Assembly (NCBI GenBank): GCA_026692905.1 | Contig: JAPLNL010000046.1 | Coordinates: forward strand, 27,631-91,630 | Length of the DNA stretch: 64,000 bases | Source: Planctomycetota bacterium | GTDB taxonomy: Bacteria > Planctomycetota > Planctomycetia > Pirellulales > Pirellulaceae | Direction of reading: 5' to 3' | Program-made: the position numbers and the translations under genes | In this document: positions 45,301-52,516 of the stretch, in pieces | How the letters are laid out: each line of letters begins with the position of its first letter | Position numbering within the stretch: position 1 is the stretch's first letter | The notes under the pieces: generated by a model | What the model saw: the letters and a program-made list of their open reading frames with translations, nothing else | Told to the model about the DNA's origin: nothing | The model's database searches: none

Positions 45301-46230
45301 ATATCCTGTCGCAGTCACTTGTTCCGCATATCGCTCGGATGGGCCATTTGCAGCCAGAACGTCGCCGGCGATTTGCTCTCGCAAAAATTGGTCGTAGGGT
45401 TTATCCGCGTTGAAGGCATCGATCACATAATTGCGATATCGCCAAGCCTGTGAAACGGGATAGTCGGCGGTTTCACCAGCGGTGTCTGCGTAGCGAACAA
45501 CGTCAAGCCAATGTCGCCCCCAACGGCGACCATAGTCGGGGGACTCCAGCAAGCGATCGATCAGGGCTGCATAAGCAGTGGTTGACGTGTCCTTTTCGAA
45601 CGCATCGACCTCAGTTGGCGTGGGTGGCAACCCGGTCAGATCCAAGGTGGCGCGTCGAATGAGGGTTTGCTTGCTTGATTTCGCCGCAGCTGAACTTCCC
45701 GTTGATTTTTGCTTGGCCTGAACAAATGCATCGATCGGATTGTCAACTGGACCACCAGTAACGTTTGGCGGCTCAACTGTCTTCACTGGCTCAAACGCCC
45801 AGTGCGTGGTCCTTTCGAAAGTTTTGCTCAATTTCGGCCAAGTAGCGTTGCCCAAAACCCAGGCCTCAAACGATGCGATTTGGTCGGGGCGAAGAGCTTT
45901 GTCCTTGTCGGGTGGCATGGCCGAGACATCGGAATGACGTTTGATCGCTTTCACGAGCAAGCTGTCGTCCGGTTTACCCAGTACGACGGCAGGTCCAGAA
46001 TCGCCCCCCTTTAGCAAGGCATCCCGAGAATCGACCCGAAGCCCGCCGGACTCTTTCGTATCGCAATGGCAACGGAAGCAAGATTCGACTAGCACCGGAC
46101 GAATGCTATTTTCAAACAATGCCTCTGCGCTATCCTCCGCTGAAAAAGTGCGATTACCCGTCAAGCAGACAAGAACGAATCCAAACACAAAGCGTCGATC
46201 AACCACCGGGAGGAGCGGTATTGGTCTCAT
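42400..46230 (-). CDS. PSCyt1 - DUF1549 - DUF1553 protein with two inserted lectin-like domains
   Basis: This 1276-residue exported protein has a signal peptide (about residues 1-31) and a planctomycete c-heme domain PSCyt1 (CFRCH at 51-55, then the [15 protein letters not shown] signature). DUF1549 follows (about 145-390, [28 protein letters not shown], then [24 protein letters not shown] with a second CxxCH). DUF1553 is near the C terminus (about 990-1250, [40 protein letters not shown]). Between DUF1549 and DUF1553 lie two related domains beginning [11 protein letters not shown] and [11 protein letters not shown], each with a jelly-roll lectin-like pattern ([44 protein letters not shown]). 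It is the upstream partner of the DUF1501 gene. Confidence 0.93.
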   Translation of the reverse strand: [1276 protein letters not shown]

Positions 46231-46456
46231 TCTATTTCCATGATCTTTGAACGTTTTTCAATCAAAAAGTCTTCGGCAAATTCCATGCGCCGTCTTCCGA
46301 ACGCACGCCCCTCCATCCGACCAAAATCAAACTAGCTTACTGGGTCGCGGGAAAGGCGAATCGTGTCTGCCTTGTGGGGCCCTTTCGATTCAGCCCCCAA
46401 ACTCTCTATTGTACAGCTTTCTCTATTGTACTGGCTTTTTAGAAGACAACCGCGAA

Positions 46457-48169
46457 TTACGGTCGTTCTTTGCTCCCAAGTTTTGAGAATCGTTCGAGAT
46501 AGGACTCAGCAAGAAACGTCCCCAACCATACGATGCCTCCGGTTGTGATGACCAACTTTTCTCGCTGCGCAGGAAGATCGAAGGCTTTCCAATGCACGAG
46601 CAACGGGTCCGCGGCGGCAAGTGCGGCGAGGTGCTCTGTGACGTCAATCTTGTTGAGTCCCTTCTCATCGGTGGGACGTTGCTGACTGACAAACCACTTC
46701 AGCGAAGGAATCGCTAAGTCTTGGCGGCTTTGGACAACGGTCGATTGCAACCATTTGGCGGCGGCATTGCGATACGGCCCAAAGGCCATATCGTTTTCAC
46801 CGAGATGGTAAAAGATACCGGCCAATTCGACTTGATGTCCCTTGGCTTGTAGTTCCAGGATAGATTCCTGGACAAAGGCGATCAATTGCGGGTAGAGATT
46901 CCGTTCTTTGGCCTTCGTTCCTTGAGGCGTCCAATCGTTTATCTGAGAACCACTGTGAGTGAACTTGGCGATCGCGATGTTGTCCGTCATTTTGTTTTGC
47001 AAGGTACTGCCGAAGCTGAGTTCGGGGCCAAAGGTGTCATAGAATCCAGCAGGCCCCAAGGGCTCCCAGCCATTCGATGTTTTGAACCCGCCTCCAATGC
47101 TGTATTTGAATGCGATCTTATCATTGTCGTTTGCGAGAACCTTGTCATCGCCAAGCGCTTCGAGTTCCTGTTTGAATGCTCTTTCCCCCTCCATATTGCG
47201 ATGTCCAGCGAGGACGAACAACTTGACCGTGCTTCCCTTTCCGTAAGGCCAAATCTTGAGCGGTCGCTCGTGCGTTTGCTCGTGCGTTTGCTCCTTCCCA
47301 ATCGTTCTGAGATAAGCGTCAGCATAATTTACGCCGTGCTCAAGTTGCCCTAACGTACCGTAGTGATAATGAAGTCCTTCACCGCCGCCGATCTCAACTG
47401 CGTCATGCGAAGTCGGTATATATTCCGCCAATGGATCCGATTCGGTGACCGCCTTTTGTCCTTCACGAATGGCGTACATATTCTCTCGATTGTCCATGCC
47501 CCAAATTGTTTTCGTGCACAGTTCGCCGATGTAGAACCTCAAATTGGGGGCCTTAAGGTCGCTCCGCCATCTTGCTAAAAAATTCTTAAGGTTCTTTCCG
47601 TAATTCGGCTTAAACTCGTTACTGAACATATCGTTTTCGCCTTGGTGCCACATGAAGCCTTCGATGCGATACGGAAGTTTTTTCTGATCGAGCTCGGCCA
47701 GAGACGCTTGAATCAATTTCAAGGCCTCGGGGTAAAGTTTGAAGCCGCTAGGTTCATCTGGGTTCCAATCGCCTCCCAACGTTGTCCCGCCTGCTGCGCA
47801 TTTGATGATGGCAATAGGAGCTTTCGTCTCTTGCGAAACCTTTCTAGCAAAGCTCAATTCCGGACCAACGACTTGGTCGACTGGTTGCAACGCTACCCAA
47901 CCGTTGGAGGTGCGTTTCTCCTCACGCCCGAGACTGTAGGAAAACATAACTTTCTCTTGAGGTTTTTCCAGGCCCAAGAAGGGTGGGAATCGCATGATAT
48001 CTTTGGCTTTGGAGTCAGAGCCAACCATGTTGGACTGTCCAGCGAAGATAAAGACGCGAACGGTTTTGGTGTCATCATCATTTGGCAACTCGGCGTGCGA
48101 TATCTGAGGAGAGAAGGCTGTTACCGCAACGAGAATCCGTTGCAAGACGATTGCTAGTTTTTGTGTCAT
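46457..48169 (-). CDS. Secreted sialate O-acetylesterase-like protein, duplicated with one degenerate domain
   Basis: The 570-residue protein has a signal peptide (about residues 1-26) and two SASA/SGNH domains. Domain 1 (about 36-290) has the nucleophile Ser46 in FAGQSNMVG, the GGTTLGGDWNPDEP loop, MWHQGENDM, and a histidine in GEGLHYHYGTLGQ. Domain 2 (about 313-560) repeats the same order (LAGHRNMEG, FYHLGENDM), but the nucleophile position is Arg324 and no matching His motif is present, so it is probably inactive. SASA esterases remove acetyl groups from sugars or polysaccharides. It lies 15 bases downstream of another SASA gene on the same strand. Confidence 0.87.
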   Translation of the reverse strand: MTQKLAIVLQRILVAVTAFSPQISHAELPNDDDTKTVRVFIFAGQSNMVGSDSKAKDIMRFPPFLGLEKPQEKVMFSYSLGREEKRTSNGWVALQPVDQVVGPELSFARKVSQETKAPIAIIKCAAGGTTLGGDWNPDEPSGFKLYPEALKLIQASLAELDQKKLPYRIEGFMWHQGENDMFSNEFKPNYGKNLKNFLARWRSDLKAPNLRFYIGELCTKTIWGMDNRENMYAIREGQKAVTESDPLAEYIPTSHDAVEIGGGEGLHYHYGTLGQLEHGVNYADAYLRTIGKEQTHEQTHERPLKIWPYGKGSTVKLFVLAGHRNMEGERAFKQELEALGDDKVLANDNDKIAFKYSIGGGFKTSNGWEPLGPAGFYDTFGPELSFGSTLQNKMTDNIAIAKFTHSGSQINDWTPQGTKAKERNLYPQLIAFVQESILELQAKGHQVELAGIFYHLGENDMAFGPYRNAAAKWLQSTVVQSRQDLAIPSLKWFVSQQRPTDEKGLNKIDVTEHLAALAAADPLLVHWKAFDLPAQREKLVITTGGIVWLGTFLAESYLERFSKLGSKERP

Positions 48170-48184
48170 GCTACTTCAGTTGTT

Positions 48185-49384
48185 CTATTTCAGTGGAGTG
48201 AGTTCTGCCATCGCCTCGGCCAAGCCCTTGCCGATGCCGCCAAGAATTTTGGCTGAGCCAAGATAATGAAACTCGAGGTTTGAGATTCCTTTTTCTAGGA
48301 CGAGTCGCTCGCGCTGAGTCATGCCTTCGGTTCGCATTTTTTCCAGCAAGGCTCGCTCCTCGGTCTGCTTCAATTGACTCTCCTTAGCGAGCTTCTTCGC
48401 TTTCTGATTGATTTCGTTTTCCTTGGCCTTTGCCTCCGACAATTCGCGGTCCCAGTACTTCTCAGCCAAGACAGCCGTTACGTTTCCTTGGAACTCGGGT
48501 AGCTTGGCTGGAGCAGCCATCGCCGCGCGAAAATTGTCGTGCGTTGCCTTGTAACGTAATTGATCGGGACCATATTCTGAGGTCGGTCCACCGACTCCGA
48601 GGACGCCGATAACGAAAGGGAGTTTTGGAACCTTCAAATCCTTTCGCACATCGCGAATGAAATGAGCCATGGCATCGCTGTAAGCATCGTATCCGCCCGG
48701 CATATCTCGATTTGGGTAAGTGCTCGAATCGACCATGTCGTTCCAACCTTGGAACCAAACGAAGCCGGACAGTTCGTAGCCTTGCGAGGCATCGTAGCTT
48801 GGAACAACCCGTTTGATATCGCTGAGCACATACTTCACATGATCGATCATAAGCCGATAGCTGGCACCGGTCGCCATCTCTTTTTCCGCTTTGATGGCTG
48901 CGACGTCCTTTCGTTGCTTCTGAAGAGACGTCATTTGTGTTTCGTTGAATGCGTATGGGCCGGCGCTAGGTGAGCGGAAATCGGTATTCAAACTTTTGCC
49001 ACCCCACGAGGTCTTGATCAGGAGGATTGGGCCATCAACGAGCTTTTCCATCGTGATGCCAAAGGTGTATTCTGGCCCGATCTTCGGACCGTTTTGGCTG
49101 GCTCCGAAGCCTGTGGTGAGTTTGCCGGTTTGCTCGGAATCGGCACAACCTATGGAGGATATCCACACGCGTTCCAGGAGCCTCGGTGATCCATCGGCAT
49201 TCTGCATTTCGGCAAGAAGTGGTTTCGTGGCAGGGTCCATTCCGATATGCTCGAACGTGCGGACCTGAGCATGGCCCTGCATGTTGGACTGACCGGCTAA
49301 GATAAAGACTCGAAGCGGATCGGCACTCGCGATCGAGGGCATGAGCATAGCCAAGATCGCAAGAACGAAGGAGCATTGTTTCAT
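48185..49384 (-). CDS. Secreted SASA-domain carbohydrate esterase
   Basis: This 399-residue protein starts at the ATG at 49384, which gives a clean signal peptide (FVLAILAMLMPSIASA); the upstream open frame has no such features. It has one SGNH/SASA domain: nucleophile serine in LAGQSNMQGHA, the oxyanion region LIKTSWGGKSLNTDFR, WFQGWNDMVD, and a C-terminal helical stretch rich in Lys/Glu (EAKAKENEINQKAKKLAKESQ) before LEFHYLGSAKILGGIGKGLAEAM, which carries the His. It probably deacetylates a polysaccharide. It heads a leftward operon with the duplicated SASA gene. Confidence 0.88.
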   Translation of the reverse strand: MKQCSFVLAILAMLMPSIASADPLRVFILAGQSNMQGHAQVRTFEHIGMDPATKPLLAEMQNADGSPRLLERVWISSIGCADSEQTGKLTTGFGASQNGPKIGPEYTFGITMEKLVDGPILLIKTSWGGKSLNTDFRSPSAGPYAFNETQMTSLQKQRKDVAAIKAEKEMATGASYRLMIDHVKYVLSDIKRVVPSYDASQGYELSGFVWFQGWNDMVDSSTYPNRDMPGGYDAYSDAMAHFIRDVRKDLKVPKLPFVIGVLGVGGPTSEYGPDQLRYKATHDNFRAAMAAPAKLPEFQGNVTAVLAEKYWDRELSEAKAKENEINQKAKKLAKESQLKQTEERALLEKMRTEGMTQRERLVLEKGISNLEFHYLGSAKILGGIGKGLAEAMAELTPLK

Positions 49385-49750
49385 GGTGCGAGGTGTTGCG
49401 AAGGGAAGGAGTAGGACATGCTCTAGAAAGTATACTCGGCTTGGCCGCATAGAATTGCCGGCCTGCGATTGGCTGGTTCAAGAATCAGGGATTTGATTTG
49501 CCGAAAAAAGCGAAGGAAGTCGAAAAAAGATGCCAGTTTTTGGTTGTGCACGCACGCGCCGTTCCGAGACTCGCAAAGCATCACTTAGTCGAGCGGCAAC
49601 CTGAAAACGACCAACCGCAAAAGGCCTGTGACAAATCTTTTGTCTTGCGCATGAAAAAGTAACCGATCGATTGACTAACATTGAGACTTGCTCTCACACC
49701 ATGCTACACTTTACCGCTTCGCGTTAAACTCAAAATTCCCTGGAGATTCC

Positions 49751-50095
49751 GTGTCCAACATAGAAATAGATATTCCGTCCGTGAACCGCTGGCTTCAGAC
49801 AGGGACGGACGATGATACCAACCCTATCCTGCTAGTGGATTGCCGTGAGCCCAACGAATACGAAATTGCTAAAATCGACGGCGCTGTGCTGATGCCGATG
49901 GGGCAGTGGCCACCCTCTGCTGAGAAACTTTCTTTGCTGGATGGGAAACGCGTCATTGTTCATTGCCATCACGGTGGCCGATCATTGCGAGTTGCAAACT
50001 GGTTTCGGCAGAACGGTCATCCCGAAGCCACCAGTATGGCCGGCGGTATTGACAAGTGGAGTTTAGAAATCGATTCCCAAATACCGCGCTACTAA
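49751..50095 (+). CDS. Rhodanese-like domain protein
   Basis: The 114-residue single-domain rhodanese has LLVDCREPNEYEIAKIDGAVLMPMGQ and the active-site loop VHCHHGGRS with the catalytic cysteine at residue 72, then GGIDKWS. It could transfer sulfane sulfur or serve as a sulfur carrier; no specific partner is indicated. I chose GTG at 49751 because TGGAG lies six bases upstream; an ATG at 49688 is an alternative that adds 21 residues of poor similarity. The following gene starts 38 bases after its stop on the same strand. Confidence 0.88.
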   Translation: MSNIEIDIPSVNRWLQTGTDDDTNPILLVDCREPNEYEIAKIDGAVLMPMGQWPPSAEKLSLLDGKRVIVHCHHGGRSLRVANWFRQNGHPEATSMAGGIDKWSLEIDSQIPRY

Positions 50096-50133
50096 GGCGT
50101 CGAACACAGCTCGCACCAAAGGAACTTCCACAA

Positions 50134-51246
50134 ATGCCCCCATTCCGAAAACTCTCCCGTTCGTTCTCGTTTCTTTTCTTTATCGCGGCCAGCGGCAATG
50201 CTGCACTGCCGGATGATTTTCTTCCGCCAACCAATAATCTAACTCAAGTCAGTATGAATCAGGAAACGCCAGTCGGGAAACTCGCTCAAAGCAAAGCAAC
50301 ATGGTCGATTGCTATCCACGGCGGAGCCGGTGGTGAGCCGGGACGTTGGAACGAACAACAGATTCAAGACCGCCTCGATGGCTTGAAAGCTGCCTTGACG
50401 AAAGGGACGGAAATGTTGGAAAAGTCTGCATCGGCAGTCGACGTCGTTCAAGCTGTCGTACAGGTCCTCGAAGACAATCCAAACTTTAACGCAGGGCGCG
50501 GCGCCGTTCTCAATAGCGTGGGCGAGGTATCACTGGACGCGAGTATTATGGACGGATCCGACCTTAGCTGTGGTGCGGTTGCTGGAGTGACTACCGTTCG
50601 CAACCCAGTCGGTCTCGCTCGAGCCGTGAGGGACAAGACCCCACATGTGTTCTTGTGCGGTGAGCCAGCCGACGCATTTGCGAGAGAGATGGGACTGCCC
50701 CTCGAGTCCCCGAGCTACTTCAAGACCCCAGAGCAAATCAAAAGTTGGGAAGCATGGAAGCAGAAGCAAGCCGCTGCGGGCGGGAAGACTTCGAAAAATG
50801 ACCATGCGAAAGGGGAGGATCGATTGTTCTACTTGGGTACAGTCGGTTGTGTGGTTCGCGATCAACAGGGAAACTTGGCCGCAGCCACAAGCACGGGCGG
50901 TTTGTTGGGAAAGAAGTACGGCCGCGTTGGCGACTCACCGATCATTGGAGCTGGAACCTATGCCAAAAATGGAACTTGCGCTGTCAGTTGCACTGGAGTG
51001 GGTGAACTCTACATCAAACACCATATCGCTTCGGCCGTCTCATCGCGAATGGAGTACTTGAACGAATCGCTTTATGCGTCGACGAAATTCGCGATCCATA
51101 CGACGCTGCCGGTCGACTCGGGCGGGCTTATCGCGGTCGATGCCAGCGGCAACATTGAGCTGCAGTTCAACACACCGATGATGGCTCGTGGTCAAGCCAA
51201 AAGTGACGGCACCTTTCAAGTCGGCTTGCAAGATTGGGCGAAGTGA
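50134..51246 (+). CDS. Isoaspartyl peptidase / L-asparaginase (Ntn hydrolase), exported
   Basis: This 370-residue protein belongs to the threonine-type Ntn-hydrolase family (EcAIII/IaaA-like). It begins with a signal peptide (FRKLSRSFSFLFFIAASGNA), then IAIHGGAGGEPG, NFNAGRGAVLNSVGEVSLDASIMDG, and the self-cleavage site before Thr236 in YLGTVGCVVRD. TSTGGLLGKKYGRVGDSPIIGAGTYA follows. The precursor cuts itself before this Thr, which becomes the N-terminal nucleophile. It hydrolyses isoaspartyl dipeptides and Asn. The ATG at 50134 has AAAGGA upstream. It overlaps the next gene by one base (TGATG). Confidence 0.92.
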   Translation: MPPFRKLSRSFSFLFFIAASGNAALPDDFLPPTNNLTQVSMNQETPVGKLAQSKATWSIAIHGGAGGEPGRWNEQQIQDRLDGLKAALTKGTEMLEKSASAVDVVQAVVQVLEDNPNFNAGRGAVLNSVGEVSLDASIMDGSDLSCGAVAGVTTVRNPVGLARAVRDKTPHVFLCGEPADAFAREMGLPLESPSYFKTPEQIKSWEAWKQKQAAAGGKTSKNDHAKGEDRLFYLGTVGCVVRDQQGNLAAATSTGGLLGKKYGRVGDSPIIGAGTYAKNGTCAVSCTGVGELYIKHHIASAVSSRMEYLNESLYASTKFAIHTTLPVDSGGLIAVDASGNIELQFNTPMMARGQAKSDGTFQVGLQDWAK

Positions 51247-52337
51247 TGTTGGCATTGATCTTCACGCGATTCGCGACTGTTTCTTTGGTCGCACTTTGCC
51301 TGTCCCAATCTATGACGACGATGATGCAGGTAGATAGTGCTACTGCGATTGCGGCAGCATCGGGGGTTTCGCGTCAAGTGTCGACGCAAGAGTGGTTGGG
51401 GCCGATGTCGGCGATCGCCCTTTCGCCGTTCTTCGGTTTAGCATGTCTGTCAGGTATTGCTACTTATGGGCCAGACAGCATCCAAAGCCGCAGTGCACTT
51501 TTTGGCGAAGCGAGCCCGCTCAACAATCCCATCCTGTTCTGGCTCATGGCCGTTCTCACGATCGCCACAAGTTTGCCTCGCTTTACTAAAGTGAGCAAAC
51601 CGTTTGGACTGGCCATTGACAAACTAGAGGCATACTCGGCCATCATCATCCTCATCTCGATGAAGTTCTTGAGCGGGAATGCGTTGAATTCGAACTCAAG
51701 CATTGCATTATCGGAAGGTGTAGTGGTGATGGCTGGAATAGCAACTGTGCCGTTTGACGTTGGCCTTAGCGTAGCGGCGGCGTTGAATATAATCGTCGTC
51801 CATACGATCAAATTGGCCGTTGAGGTACTCGTTTGGCTAATCCCATTCCCAACCGTGGATGCATTGCTTGAGCTTGCAAATAAGTCGATGTGTGCCGCTC
51901 TAATGGCGTTGTATGCCTACAGTCCTTGGCTGGCTACGTGCCTGAATATGTGTATTTTGGGTGTTTGCGGTCTTCTGTTTTTTCGAGTGAGGCGCCGGCT
52001 GGCCTACATGAAAGAGTTGCTGCTTTTACCGCTTTTTCGGCAGATGATGGGTTGGCAAGCGGACAAAGGGAAGTTCTGCGGATTCCTAACAACACCCTGG
52101 AACGGCTTGCCCGCGAGGTCAGCCATTTGGATCACGCGGGATGGAGCGAGCGGTCAGGTTACGATGCTGTATCGAGGCTGGCTCGGCAATCGAAACTTTG
52201 CCGGAACACTTGATTTGCCGAACTACAAATCAGGCATGATGTTTGATCAATTGGCAGTTCGAGTCGATGGTACCGAGGTCGTATTCGATGTGACGAAGGG
52301 GCTTGAGACGCGAGGAGTTGAGCTCGCAACGGCGTGA
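51246..52337 (+). CDS. Membrane protein of unknown function
   Basis: This 363-residue protein has about six hydrophobic segments in residues 5-245 and a cytoplasmic C-terminal domain of about 115 residues (YMKELLLLPLFRQMMGWQADKGKFCGFLTTPWNGLP, then GASGQVTMLYRGWLGNRNFAG). I do not recognise a family. The start ATG at 51246 overlaps the previous gene's stop (TGATG), which argues for translational coupling. It forms a unit with rhodanese and asparaginase, but no joint function is evident. Confidence 0.78.
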   Translation: MLALIFTRFATVSLVALCLSQSMTTMMQVDSATAIAAASGVSRQVSTQEWLGPMSAIALSPFFGLACLSGIATYGPDSIQSRSALFGEASPLNNPILFWLMAVLTIATSLPRFTKVSKPFGLAIDKLEAYSAIIILISMKFLSGNALNSNSSIALSEGVVVMAGIATVPFDVGLSVAAALNIIVVHTIKLAVEVLVWLIPFPTVDALLELANKSMCAALMALYAYSPWLATCLNMCILGVCGLLFFRVRRRLAYMKELLLLPLFRQMMGWQADKGKFCGFLTTPWNGLPARSAIWITRDGASGQVTMLYRGWLGNRNFAGTLDLPNYKSGMMFDQLAVRVDGTEVVFDVTKGLETRGVELATA

Positions 52338-52375
52338 AGTGTGTGAAGTGGAGTACTCCGTCTGAGAGCCATGCT

Positions 52376-52443
52376 GTAGCGAAACTCGTCAAGAGTTTCG
52401 GCCGCAAAGACGAGCTGCCGAAAGTCTTGACGACTATCGCTAC
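52376..52443. repeat. Double-hairpin repeat, inverted copy of 28845-28913
   Basis: Two 26-bp halves (52376-52401 and 52418-52443) match the 28.8-kb element in the reverse orientation. The arms are nearly identical while the 16-base spacer differs. It lies in the gap between the membrane-protein stop and the end of the outer-membrane-factor gene. Confidence 0.85.
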
Positions 52444-52516
52444 GACCAACGGCTACTTGAACGGTGAAGCACATGGCGATGTGCTTAGGGGCGAAGTGAT
52501 AAGTGTCAAATTCGAA

